NCBI GenBank assembly: GCA_046329815.1 | Contig: JAXLTY010000001.1 | Span: forward strand, 1,922,001-1,986,000 | From: JADJSS01 sp046329815 | Lineage (GTDB): Bacteria; Bacteroidota; Bacteroidia; Chitinophagales; JADIYW01 | Length of the DNA stretch: 64,000 nucleotides | Direction of reading: 5' to 3' | In this document: one piece after another, positions 1 through 10,600 of the stretch | How the letters are laid out: the number at the start of each line of letters is the position of its first letter | How positions within the stretch are numbered: position 1 is the stretch's first letter | Program-made: the position numbers and the translations under genes | Notes under the pieces: model-generated | Told to the model about the DNA's origin: nothing | Seen by the model: only the letters and a program-made list of their open reading frames with translations | Database searches by the model: none

Positions 1-783
1 GATGTAAAAGGAGGTGATGTGAATATTGAAGATATAGGTTCAGGTGTTATCATGAAATCACCGGACGGACAATGCTGGCGTATGACAGTAAGTAATGCAG
101 GGCAACCGGTATTTACTTCTATAAATTGTTTGACAGGGTTATCTACAACAACTATCACACCAACGGAATGGACACTGAGATATTCAGAAGGAAGTGCAGG
201 TAATGTTGTTATGTATAGCGATAATAATTTTATCAAAAACGGAATTGCAAATTTTGGAACTTTACCTCATACGTCAGGTCATTGGTTTTCGCAATATACT
301 ATTGATATTCCACAGGAAATTGTCTTAAATCTGGATACAGACAGTCTGAAAGTAGTAGCAAATTTGAAAAATTCAATTGGAGATGATGTTGCAAATGAAA
401 TTGATCTTTCATTCCTTTATAAGTATAATCCGGATACGCTTACGGCATCAGCATCATGGCAAAAAGGCGTTAATCCATCATTTTGTTTGATTGGTATAAC
501 TGGCCAGGTTATTAATAACGTTTCAGAGCAATTAACAGATCCTTCAGTATATGCAGAATATGCAGTTGGTGTTCAGGGAAATAAAGTTAGTTCTTACAAA
601 AACTCTACGTTGCTAAAATCAGTAAGTTATACAGGTAGCACTGGCACTGTAAAAGGTATAGCATTTACATTCAGAGGAAATGGTGAAGCTGATTGGGTAA
701 GAATATATAAAGGTGATAAATTAATTATGTCAGAAGATTTTAATATTGACGGCACAACATCAGCTACATGGACAAGGCCATAA
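1..783 (+). CDS. 3' end of an unrecognised protein (5' truncated by window edge)
   Basis: The reading frame is open from base 1, with no stop before the GTG at 19, so I treat this as the C-terminal 260 residues of a longer protein rather than a gene starting at that GTG. No signal peptide or membrane segment is visible in this part. It is rich in Ser, Thr, Asn and Gly and looks like an extended beta-rich domain. An early segment containing SPDGQCWRM and FTSI resembles pieces seen in phage tail or structural proteins, but that is a weak impression. A strong terminator follows about 55 bp after the stop. No function is assigned. Confidence 0.6.
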   Translation, partial: DVKGGDVNIEDIGSGVIMKSPDGQCWRMTVSNAGQPVFTSINCLTGLSTTTITPTEWTLRYSEGSAGNVVMYSDNNFIKNGIANFGTLPHTSGHWFSQYTIDIPQEIVLNLDTDSLKVVANLKNSIGDDVANEIDLSFLYKYNPDTLTASASWQKGVNPSFCLIGITGQVINNVSEQLTDPSVYAEYAVGVQGNKVSSYKNSTLLKSVSYTGSTGTVKGIAFTFRGNGEADWVRIYKGDKLIMSEDFNIDGTTSATWTRP

Positions 784-837
784 TTAGATAAATAACATCT
801 CTTTCCCATTGAGGTAGATTTGTAGTTTAGTTCAGGA

Positions 838-864
838 CCTCGAAGATTTTTCTTCGAGGTTTTT
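838..864 (+). terminator. Rho-independent terminator
   Basis: A perfect 9-bp stem (CCTCGAAGA / TCTTCGAGG) with a TTTT loop is followed by a T run. It closes the transcript of the upstream partial gene and lies before the convergent M42 peptidase gene. Confidence 0.85.
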
Positions 865-931
865 AATTAAATAAAACTGGCTTTACAGATTATATCTATA
901 AAGCCAAGTTTATGTGTTTGATGAATGGATA

Positions 932-1981
932 TTATTTCAGACTCCAGTCGAATTTATGCAGATTCTCAATGCAATGTTTCAAGAGTAAAACGCTGGCTTC
1001 AATATCAGCTTTATGTGCCATTTCAATTACTTGATGCAAATGACGAGTTGGTATGGAAATTGCACCTGCAATTGCACCTGTTTTTCCCATACGTTGAATA
1101 CCAGCAGTATCAGTGCCACCCATTGGCAACACTTCCAATTGCCATTTTATTTTAAATTTATCTGCAATCTCTTTTTGATATTTTACCATCCTGTAATCAC
1201 AGATCGTAGAGGCATCCATGATTTTAATAGCAGTTCCTTCACCTAATTTTGTAATTTGCTCTTCCGGCTTTGAATCCGGTAAATCGTAAGCAATAGTAGT
1301 ATCTAAACCAAAACCAAATGATGGATTAATGTTGTGAGCAGCTACATTTGCACCGCGAATTCCAACTTCTTCCTGCACGGAGAAAACACCATAAACATCA
1401 TACGGACAATCTTTCAAAAGCTTTAATGTCTCGATCAGGATATAAACAGAAACCCTGTTGTCTATTGATTTACAATTAACGCAATCGCCCATCTCAATTA
1501 ATTGTCGGTCGCGTGTAATCGTATCGCCAACGGAAATATGTTTAATAACTTCTTTGTAAGGCAATCCTAAATCAATAAAATAATCGTGAATCTGCGGTGG
1601 TTTTACACGCTCTTCAGCAGTCATAATATGGATAGGTTTGCTGCCCATTACACCAATGATATCTTTCTTGCCATGTACGATCACACGTTGCGCCGTTAAT
1701 GTCTTTGGATCAAAGCCACCTAATGTATGGAATCTTAAAAAACCGTTCTGATCAATGTGTTTTACAATAAAACCAATCTCATCCATGTGTGCGGCAATCA
1801 TCACGCGTTTGCTGCTGTCTTTTCCTTTTTTAATGGCGTAAATGTTTCCAATATTATCGGATTCAATTTTTACCGGAAGACCTTTTAAATGTTTCAGAAC
1901 CACTTCTCTGATTCTTTGCTCGTAACCTGGAGCACCTGCTGTTTCGCAAATTTCTGCTAGTACTTTAATATTTGTTTTCAT
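932..1981 (-). CDS. M42 family metallopeptidase (glutamyl aminopeptidase / FrvX type)
   Basis: This is a 349-residue cytosolic di-zinc aminopeptidase of family M42, the usual full length for the family. The metal and catalytic residues are visible in order: His65 and Asp67 (AAHMDEIG), Asp174 (SIDNRV), Glu204-Glu205 (VQEEVG), Asp227 (GLDTT) and His316 (PTRHLHQ). Family members form large tetrahedral oligomers and trim N-terminal residues from short peptides. The gene lies 17 bp downstream of a small secreted lipocalin-like gene on the same strand, so the two are probably co-transcribed. Exact substrate preference (acidic versus broad) cannot be told from the sequence. Confidence 0.93.
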   Translation of the reverse strand: MKTNIKVLAEICETAGAPGYEQRIREVVLKHLKGLPVKIESDNIGNIYAIKKGKDSSKRVMIAAHMDEIGFIVKHIDQNGFLRFHTLGGFDPKTLTAQRVIVHGKKDIIGVMGSKPIHIMTAEERVKPPQIHDYFIDLGLPYKEVIKHISVGDTITRDRQLIEMGDCVNCKSIDNRVSVYILIETLKLLKDCPYDVYGVFSVQEEVGIRGANVAAHNINPSFGFGLDTTIAYDLPDSKPEEQITKLGEGTAIKIMDASTICDYRMVKYQKEIADKFKIKWQLEVLPMGGTDTAGIQRMGKTGAIAGAISIPTRHLHQVIEMAHKADIEASVLLLKHCIENLHKFDWSLK

Positions 1982-1998
1982 ACCTTAAATGGTTTAGA

Positions 1999-2400
1999 TT
2001 AATTAACTTTTTGCAAACCCATATTAAAAGGGATGCCTCTGAATTTTGATTTTAAAATAAGCTGATCGTTACTGACATCTATTATCACATGTTTTTCTAT
2101 GCCATCTTTATCATTTGTTGTAATGGTGAAAGACGAATGATTGTGTGTCCAGGTACCGTAATATTCTTTCTTGCCATCAGATTCGTATAATTTTCCATCC
2201 GAATTAAAACCTAAAAATAGTGTCGCTTTATCGTCAGATATTTTTATTTTTTTGCCTTTTCCTTCTAAAAAACTAAGTTTCCATTTATGGGAAATCGCTG
2301 TTTTTATCTGCTCTTCTGATAATTTTGAGAGTGCATTTTGTGAAAGTCCAACAAAGGAAAAGCTAAAAATAAATATTATGGAAAGAATGAGTTTTTGCAT
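1999..2400 (-). CDS. Small secreted lipocalin-like protein
   Basis: I start this gene at the ATG at 2400, because MQKLILSIIFIFSFSF begins a clean signal peptide with cleavage near GLSQ; an in-frame ATG 16 codons upstream only adds a non-signal extension. The mature part (about 110 residues) has the pattern of small Bacteroidota lipocalin-like proteins: a W-K-L strand, a F-x-S-D-G-K turn, a Y-x-G-T-W strand and a closing I-x-L-x-x strand series, consistent with a beta-barrel of unknown ligand. It precedes the M42 peptidase on the same strand by 17 bp. The family assignment is by pattern only. Confidence 0.7.
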   Translation of the reverse strand: MQKLILSIIFIFSFSFVGLSQNALSKLSEEQIKTAISHKWKLSFLEGKGKKIKISDDKATLFLGFNSDGKLYESDGKKEYYGTWTHNHSSFTITTNDKDGIEKHVIIDVSNDQLILKSKFRGIPFNMGLQKVN

Positions 2401-2483
2401 ACTTAAGACAGACGTTAAAAGTACGAATTTATTTATAAATAAAAACAAATTAAAATTATTTAACTATTTCGTTTCGTATTCTA

Positions 2484-3278
2484 ATGATTTGGTTCTACTT
2501 TTACATCGTGCAAGAGAAATTAAATATAGCCGGAAAATTATTTTCATCGCGTTTATTTTTAGGAACAGGAAAATTTGGCTCGCCACAATCGATGCAGGAT
2601 GCAGTTATTGCTTCCGGAACGGAACTAGTAACCATGGCGCTCAAACGAATTGATCTGAAAACAAAACAAGATTCTATTTTATCTTATCTGCAAAATACAT
2701 CTGTTAATTTATTACCGAATACCAGCGGTGTGCGCACAGCTAAAGAAGCTGTTTTTGCTGCACATGCTGCACGTGAAGCATTGCAAACCAACTGGTTGAA
2801 GTTAGAGATACATCCTGATCCAAGATATTTGATGCCTGATGCTGTGGAAACATTGAAAGCTGCAGAAGAATTGATAAAAGCCGATTTTGTTGTTTTGCCA
2901 TATATTCATGCAGATCCGGTTTTATGCAAACGATTGGAAGACGTTGGTGTGCAAGCAGTGATGCCTTTAGGTGCGCCGATTGGCAGTAACAAAGGTTTGG
3001 CTTCTTTAGAATTTTTGAAAATAATTATTGAACAAAGTAATGTGCCTGTTATCGTAGATGCTGGCATCGGTGCGCCGTCACATGCAGCGCAGGCGATGGA
3101 ATTAGGCGCTGACGCTGTATTAGTAAATACCGCAATCGCTGTCGCTAAAGATCCGGTGCAAATGGCAGAAGCGTTCAAACTGGCAGTAATGGCTGGCAGA
3201 ATGGCGTATGAAGCAAAACTGGCTGTAGTTTCTGACACAGCACATGCAAGCAGTCCGTTGGACAAGTTGTTAGATTAG
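2484..3278 (+). CDS. thiG: Thiazole synthase ThiG
   Basis: ThiG forms the thiazole phosphate ring of thiamine from 1-deoxyxylulose 5-phosphate, ThiS-thiocarboxylate and dehydroglycine. The TIM-barrel protein shows the family N-terminus (SSRLFLGTGKF), the Schiff-base lysine in NWLKLEIHPD (Lys106 counted from this ATG), and the phosphate-binding VDAGIGAPSHAAQAMELGAD segment near the C-terminus. The family normally begins close to the NIAGKLFSSR segment, so the GTG at 2508 is an alternative start eight codons in. No thiS, thiC or thiE is adjacent, and its partner thiH lies 13 kb downstream on the same strand. I see no TPP riboswitch signature upstream. Confidence 0.95.
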   Translation: MIWFYFYIVQEKLNIAGKLFSSRLFLGTGKFGSPQSMQDAVIASGTELVTMALKRIDLKTKQDSILSYLQNTSVNLLPNTSGVRTAKEAVFAAHAAREALQTNWLKLEIHPDPRYLMPDAVETLKAAEELIKADFVVLPYIHADPVLCKRLEDVGVQAVMPLGAPIGSNKGLASLEFLKIIIEQSNVPVIVDAGIGAPSHAAQAMELGADAVLVNTAIAVAKDPVQMAEAFKLAVMAGRMAYEAKLAVVSDTAHASSPLDKLLD

Positions 3279-3297
3279 CATTTTTATTCTAACTTTA
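3267..3297 (+). promoter_or_regulatory. Candidate Bacteroidota promoter for the zinc-ribbon gene
   Basis: TTG at 3267-3269 and TAACTTTA at 3290-3297 (7 of 8 to TAnnTTTG) are separated by 20 bp. The predicted start of transcription is just before the ATG at 3312. The upstream box lies inside the last codons of thiG. Confidence 0.5.
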
Positions 3298-3311
3298 TAA
3301 AAACCAAAGAC

Positions 3312-4628
3312 ATGGCGAAACCGTTACAATGTCCGCAATGCGGCGCAAGCGAATGTAATCTGATTGAAGATAACAGATATCGCTGTAATTTTTGCGGCAG
3401 CATTTTTATATATGGCAATGCTAAGAAATTTCAACAAGAACAAATTCCGGTAAAACAAAATTATGATAATGCAGCTTCGGTAAATGCACCGAAAAAAATA
3501 GCAGGAACAATAGGATGTTTTTCTGTCGTTTCAATGATTGTCTTTGCTGCAATTGCTGTAATTATATTCAGAAGCCAAAATCAATCATCGGATGCATCGT
3601 CTTTATTTGGAAAGAATTACACAGAAACCAATAATCATTTTATTACGGTAAATACAGAAAAAGGCATACAAATCTGGACGGCTTCCACGCGTGATGTGAA
3701 TAATTCAACGGAAGAAAGTTATTACCTGAACCAACTCAATCCAACGGAATCCAAACCATATAATTCTATCTTATTAGGTACAACTAATGAGACAAATTAT
3801 TTAGAAAAAGAAAAATACAAAGTAAAGCAATTAAAATATTTCGGAAATACTTGTTATGCAGTAATTGGTGAAAGCAAATTAATTGGTTATGATGTCAACA
3901 CGCAGGAAGAAATTATTAATAATGAAGCGATAAGCAATAATTTTTCTGAATTAAAAAACGGCATCGCGAAAGTAGAAGATGTGTATGATATGAATGGTTT
4001 TAAACTGACTACTAAAGATGGTTTCGTTTATTATTTTCTGCCAACAGAAAAAATAACGAAGAATGCAGATGTGCGAACACTTGGAAAATTGCTGACAGAT
4101 AAAGAATATGATAACCGATTTTCAAAGCAAGCATTAGGTGATGAAGAAAATGTAACTGAATATTGTTTTACGAAAGGCGAACGTCAGAAATTGTATGTAG
4201 TGAACAGAAAAGTAAGCACTGTTTTGAAGCAAAAATTATCACCAAGTACGCTAAGTGATATAGTGGAAGAAAACGATAACTGGTACAAAAGATCGTATAA
4301 GATCAATTCAGTGGAAGAGTTTACACCATCCAAAATTTATTTTAACGCGACTGTTTTATATACAGATGAATCACACATTATTACCCTGTTTCAGAACGAA
4401 GCCGGTGATAATGCAACGACTGTTACCTTGCAATGTTTAAATACTGATAAGACAATTAAATGGACAAAAACCGGTGCTGATGTTGAACTGTTTAAGAAGA
4501 TGGTCAAATCTACTAATTCATCAGCGATCAAAAACGGAACTGAAATTGCAATCATGCAACCATACGTTGCAGCAGTTGGTGTTGATAGTGAAACAGGCAA
4601 TATAAACTGGACGTTCAAGCCATATTAG
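3312..4628 (+). CDS. Membrane-anchored zinc-ribbon protein with a large beta-rich C-terminal domain
   Basis: The 438-residue protein starts with a four-Cys zinc ribbon: CPQC at residues 7-10 and CNFC at 25-28. A linker leads to one transmembrane helix at about 62-86, and then to about 350 residues without a recognised family. That last part has repeated beta-strand patterns ending in VAAVGVDSETGNINWTF, which resembles a PQQ/quinoprotein-type blade, so a propeller-like fold is possible. The topology suggests a cytosolic zinc ribbon and an exported C-terminal domain. The gene has its own candidate promoter and ends at a bidirectional terminator. Function unknown. Confidence 0.75.
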   Translation: MAKPLQCPQCGASECNLIEDNRYRCNFCGSIFIYGNAKKFQQEQIPVKQNYDNAASVNAPKKIAGTIGCFSVVSMIVFAAIAVIIFRSQNQSSDASSLFGKNYTETNNHFITVNTEKGIQIWTASTRDVNNSTEESYYLNQLNPTESKPYNSILLGTTNETNYLEKEKYKVKQLKYFGNTCYAVIGESKLIGYDVNTQEEIINNEAISNNFSELKNGIAKVEDVYDMNGFKLTTKDGFVYYFLPTEKITKNADVRTLGKLLTDKEYDNRFSKQALGDEENVTEYCFTKGERQKLYVVNRKVSTVLKQKLSPSTLSDIVEENDNWYKRSYKINSVEEFTPSKIYFNATVLYTDESHIITLFQNEAGDNATTVTLQCLNTDKTIKWTKTGADVELFKKMVKSTNSSAIKNGTEIAIMQPYVAAVGVDSETGNINWTFKPY

Positions 4629-4647
4629 ATAAATTGATTCAATAAAA

Positions 4648-4675
4648 AATGCGCTCAAACTGAGCGCATTTTTAT
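4648..4675. terminator. Bidirectional terminator
   Basis: A 10-bp stem (AATGCGCTCA / TGAGCGCATT) with an AAC loop is flanked by A and T runs. It sits between the convergent zinc-ribbon gene and the giant adhesin gene and can serve both strands. Confidence 0.85.
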
Positions 4676-4693
4676 TGTCGTTTTATAAACTAT

Positions 4694-7600
4694 TTAATGA
4701 ATCCAGATTTTTGTTGATGAAGATTTGCTTCCGTCAATTGCTCGCACGATATAAATTCCATTCGCTAATTTATTTTTCAATTCCAATGAGAATTTGTTAT
4801 AACCTTGTGCAATTTGTTTTGTTTCCTGATATAATAATTTTCCGGAAACTTCATACACATTGAATAACATTTCTTTTGATTGTGTAGCATAAGTTTCAAT
4901 TTCAATGCCATTTATTGGTGTGTAAAAAATATTTGTTCCGTCAACACCATTACCATTACAATTCACTTTTATGATATGGAAAGACTGATAAGAATCATCA
5001 TGATCTATTTCCACCAATCGGTAATAGTTTTCTGAAGAAGAAGTGGAATCAATGAATGTATAGTTTTTTATTGTTGATGAAAATCCTGCAGCATTCACAT
5101 AACCAATCGTTGCGAAATGAATACCATCGGAAGAACGCTCTACCATAAATACTTTACTGTTCTTTTCAGACGCAGTTGTCCACTCTAATTTTACATATGC
5201 ATCATTGCAATTTCCAACAAATCTGGTTAATTCTACCGGCAATGGATTTGGTGGTCCGCCACCGAAACCAAAGTTAGAAAATCCTGAAATTCCACTTCTT
5301 GAAACAGTAGGAACAGATGGCGAACCTGTTGGTTGTAAGTGTGTACCTGGCGCTGTCCAGCTTCCTGCGCCAACACGTTTTAATAAAGTTAACTGACACA
5401 AATCGGTAACCGTTACAAAACTTTCTCCGGTTAATGCTAAAGTATAATCACCATCGCTCAATGTAGATGTTTGCGGCGTTCCAATCCAATAACCTTGATC
5501 TTCTGTTGACGTAACATCAAATGAAGAAGCGCAAGAACCAACTGCAGGTATTCCTAGAATTGGAATGCCTGAAAGACCCATTGCAACCGGATTGAAATTC
5601 ACATCCAAATAACCGCCTGTTGTTGCAGCATTTGTATATTGAATATAATAATGACGATTCTTAAAAACACCTGAAACATCTTGTCCAAGTGGAAATAAAC
5701 CGCTTGCAATTCCGCTGTTTGTGCTGCTGTACCATCTTCGCATTTTACCTAATACATAACCAGAAGTATAGCTCAATGTTCCTTTGTTGCTTGCATCTAC
5801 ACCTAACTCTATATAAATTGGTGATACAGCAAGAATGTGTCCGCTGTTCATTTTTAGAATACTGTCAGCGCGTACCGTATTTGTTAATGTGATTTTTTTA
5901 GCAGCATTGGATTTGTAAACATATAAACCATTTGTAGTTGCTGGCAAACCTGAACCTGTTGACATATCATTAGGACCAACAAAACCGTAGCTTGCTTTTG
6001 ACGAGAAAACATCAGTAGCTGATGTCCTGATATTTCCTGTGGTTCCTGTTGCATTGATACCACCTGTATTTGCATACAATAAACCTGCGTAATCATTTAC
6101 CTGAACTTTACCAGAGCTGTCAATAAATTCCTGGTCGTCCATACGGAAAACAGCCGGCGCATATACATTTAAAGTGCCTCTTATATTAAAGCTCGAATTC
6201 ATGTCAACATTGCCTGCATCTTGAAAAGTGTTTGTAGTTGACCAGTTTGCTGCTGCAGCATTAATATCAACATCGTAGTATGTTATTTTTGGTTTTGTAA
6301 CTAATGAAGTATAGTTACCACGCATCTGTTGCTGCTGTGTTGCACTGGTGCCGTAAAATTCCACAGTGCCACCGGTAATATTATAAGCAACATTATCACC
6401 AACTAATTCAGGTTGTGTATTGCTGGTATTTTTTAGTCTTAGTCGACCGCCATCCATGATTAAACCGCCATTACCTATGAAAGAAGCTGCAGCGTTAGAA
6501 AGTGTTCTGCAATCTACCACAGCACTTCCTGTAATAATCAAAGCAGAGTCAATTCCTGTCTGGCTGCCAGGGTTTTTGTAATTGGTTTTATAAGTATTAG
6601 CACCGCTGAATTTTAAGTATTTGTAGTAAGGTCTGCCACCTAACGTGCTTCGTACTGTCTGGAATGCGTGGTTGCTGCCTGAACCGGCTAATTCTATCGT
6701 TCCGCCTGTTAACACATACTGATAAGTGCCACCAGTCATACGTGGTATCTGGTCATTGTCACTGGAAAGTGAATCGCTGCTTCCTTTATAAATTTTATAT
6801 AAAGTTCCCGGTGCCATGTACAATGTTCCGGTGCTTCCAAAAACATACTCAGTTTCAGTTTCTACAAAATTACCGCGTCTGATATCTAATTTTCCACCAG
6901 TTGCTGTATCAACTGTTGTTCCACTTGTAACACCAAAAGAAACGGTAGGTTTTAGTGTGTCAGATTTAGAAGAAAGATCACAGATCACCACTTTGGCATC
7001 TGCTAAAGATGATAAACTTACATTCGGTGCGTCACCTGTTTTTTGGTCGCCTTTACCAATATACCAAAACTTTGCAATCGGACTAATAGATCTGTTTCCA
7101 CTGATAATTCCTTGTACATTGCCCGTATTTATTGTAACACCTGCACCACTATACGTTGCCCATTCATCATATAAACCGGCAGCTGATGTGATTTTTAAAG
7201 TAGATCCTTGTCTGGATTCAAATGCCGCACCACTGGCATACATAGTAATATTTAAAGGTGTAGAGCCGCTGAAACCAAAATCTAAAGTGCCACCTGAACT
7301 GTCCGTAACTTTTGCATTTGTTCCTAAATCTAGATTGGCACCTAACTGTACATAAGCATCTTTACAAATATTAAAATTAATGTATTGATTTCTTGCTGCA
7401 TTAGTAGAAGCGATATTTACTACCTGTGTTAAGTCTGCAGTCGAACCATCACCAATTCCTTTAAAATTTAAAGAACCTTTTACAGAAGTACTTGCATTGG
7501 TAATATATGCACCTGAAGCAACAGTCAAATCGCCTTTTAAATTTAAAATAGCAGTATGCGTTGAGCCGTTAGATGCATTGAAACTAAAATTACCTGTATT

Positions 7601-10600
7601 TGTAACAGACATGCTGCTGTCTACATTTAAAGTAATATTCGTTGTAGTTGTACTGCTACATAGTCTTAAAGAACCTGTGCCATTATGGATAAGGTTGCCT
7701 CTTACAGTAAGTGTTCCTGTTATAGCTGAATTGGAGAAACTAATGTTGTTACTTCCAAATCCGCTTTCAATGATAAAGCGTCCGCCAATGGTAGAAGTAA
7801 ATCCAGAGCCGGCATCAGCAAAGCGCATGTCGGAAGTACTGCTCTTGAATACTAAATTTCCATGTGTAAGATTTTTCACAAAACCAGAAGGAAATAAACC
7901 TAAAGCACCTGTACCGGCAGCTCTTTCTACTGAAATATTTCCAAAGCACGCGGTAAAACCATTATAAGTATTCGCATCAATATCATCTTTGTCTTCTATA
8001 ATCAAGAAACCGGCTGTATTTTGTGCTTGTGTGATTACAAAATTTGAATAAGGATGAAAATTTTCCGTTCCATTCCAGATACTGGTGCTTCTAGAGTTTG
8101 AATTGGTATAAGCATACACAAAAGTTGCACTGTCTTCTACTTCTAATACACCTGAAGAACCAATGGTAATTAAATTACTCATGGTCATGGTGCCACCCGA
8201 TTTTACCAATAAATTAGTAAATGTGCATGCACCACTGGTCGTGGTTAGATTTCCGCCTGGTTCAATGATCAATTGACCTGCAGAACGGCTACCGTTTGTA
8301 GTCATAGTTCCAAGGATATGTACCACCGGAGCTGGTGTTCCGCCATTTGGGTATGCAACACCTCCATTACCATTCCCACCACCTGGTGCGCTTAATGTGC
8401 CACCTATTACTTGTTGCCAATTGGACCCAGTATTCCATGTCAAACCGGTTCCTGTTATGGAATACCAATCACCATTTACGTAAGTGGTAATATCAAAAGT
8501 ACCACTAGTTGCGCTTGTTAAAGAGCCACTAGTTGCAGTCAAGGTAAGCCCAGTACCTGCTACTGTATGTACTACAGATCCGTAAGTTGAAACACCGCTT
8601 GTTGGCGTTACACTGATTGGCGATCCTGTCATAGTTCCGGAAGAAGTAATACTGATATTTGTTGCATAATCCAGGTCTGTTCTGTTGTAAGCATCCGTTG
8701 CTCTTACGCTTGGTGATGGCGACATGGTTGAACTAACAGAAGTTGTAGATGGCTGTTGTACAAATAATAATTTGGTAGCGTTTATTTCAATTCTGTTTCT
8801 GTCATTAGCATTACTATTGTCAGATTGTGCAGCGCCGCCGTCAGATGCTGCAAAAGTAGAACTGCTCGCGCCTGCTGTTACATTACTTACCTGGAAAACT
8901 AATTTTGTATTATCTATCACTTGTGATGAGTCAAAAGAAACCCTTAAGTGTATTATTTTATCACCGCTGCCGCTATTGTCAACGTCAACTGCAGTAACAT
9001 TGGTGCCGCTCATTCCTGAAAAAACTAATTCAGTTCCTACTTTAGAAGCCGTTGCAATTAAAGTTCCTGCTGTTGTGGTTAATACAGCCGATTTAATTTG
9101 CGCCAATTGATTTGCACCTAAATGATCTTTTACAGTAAATTTAATGCCTGCTAAAACAGTATTTAATTTATCTGCATCTGCTAAGTCATTTCCACCATCC
9201 TGAATTTTTATTTTCATTGGTATCATTTTAGCCGGAATGCCATCTAAAAAGCTGATGTAATCAATATTGATATTAAATTCAGGTGTACCTGAAGCATAGT
9301 TAGTGTTATCTGCTACATTTGATTCATTACTTGCTGAAACTGTTACTGCGACAGTTGCTGCGGTACTGGTACAACCACTTTTTGTAGCAGTTACACTGAT
9401 ATTTCCTGAAGTAGCAGAAGTAGAAAAATCAACTGTTACAGAATTTCCACTGCCTGTAATGGTAGCGCCTGTTCCTGAGTAAGTCCAGTTATAAGTAACA
9501 CCTGCTACATTGGATACTGTATATACCACACCTGTTTGTCCAAGCGCTGCTGTGCTACTGCTTGTTGTAAATGAAGGTTGCGCAGGCGTGTTGTTTGTAA
9601 TGGTAATGGTATTAGAAGTTGCTGTTGGTGATGATGGACAATTAGCACTTGTTGTCATTACACAAGTAACTGCATCATTATCTGCGAGAGTTGTTGTGGT
9701 ATAAGTTACACCTGTTGCGATGTTGCTTCCATTCAATTTCCATTGATAAGTTGGTGAACCGCCGCCGTTAGTTGGTGTTGCTGTAAATGTTGTGGATGCA
9801 CCTGAACATAAAGGATTTGTTCCTGTTGTGATAGCAATACTTACTGCTGGTGTAACTATAGGATTTACGGTCATAGTGATAGCTGAAGAGGTTGCAGTAG
9901 GTACGGTTGTACAAGAAGCACTTGTAGTCATTACACAAGTGACACTATCGTTGTGCGCTAAAGTTGTAGTAGTATAAGTTGCACCTGTTGCGATATTGCT
10001 TCCGTTTAATTTCCATTGATAGGTTGGTGAGCCACCGCCGTTAGTTGGTGTTGCTGTAAATGTAGTTGAAGCACCTGCACACATCGGATTAGAACCTGTT
10101 GTTATGGCAATACTTACCGATGGCGTTGTTGCAGCAGTAACTGTAATATTGCTTCCGTTATCATTACCACTTTGTATAGCTGGTGTCGGATTTACAACAC
10201 GAACACGATAACCTGTACCGGCAGCTTGTGCTGCAGGAATAGTTGCTGAAATAGGTGAAGTGAGAGAACCATTACTGATTCGGTTGCTTGTTGAATTGAC
10301 CGGAAAATTACCGCTTGCGTCAGAAATTTGCACATAAAAACTATCTGTATATGTTCCTACGGAAGAAAATGCCACGCTAATGGAATTTCCGCTTGAGTTA
10401 CAAAACGGACCATAAGAAGCATTTGTTGTTGTAATTGTATTAGTACAAGATGTTGTTGTTAAAGCTAAAGTTCTTACGGTACTTGAGCCACAACCATTGT
10501 CTGCAGTAACCTGCAAATTACCGGAAGTTGCAGATCCTGAAAAATCTACAGTTGCACTAGTTCCACTTGGTGTAATCGTAGCACCTGTTCCGGTGTACGA

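Noticed and set aside
1..783. Prophage tail gene at the left edge
   Set aside because: Only a faint resemblance in one segment, and no other phage gene follows. The 5' part lies outside the window, so I leave it unnamed.
2171..2653. Plus-strand frame of 160 codons overlapping the lipocalin-like gene and thiG
   Set aside because: It runs antisense to one gene and out of frame over another, and has no family match.
6816..9110. Long plus-strand open frames (for example 6816-7355, 7497-7967, 8724-9110) opposite the giant adhesin
   Set aside because: They are antisense shadows of a low-complexity Ser/Thr/Gly-rich coding frame. Their Val/Pro/Leu-rich translations match no family and have no promoter.
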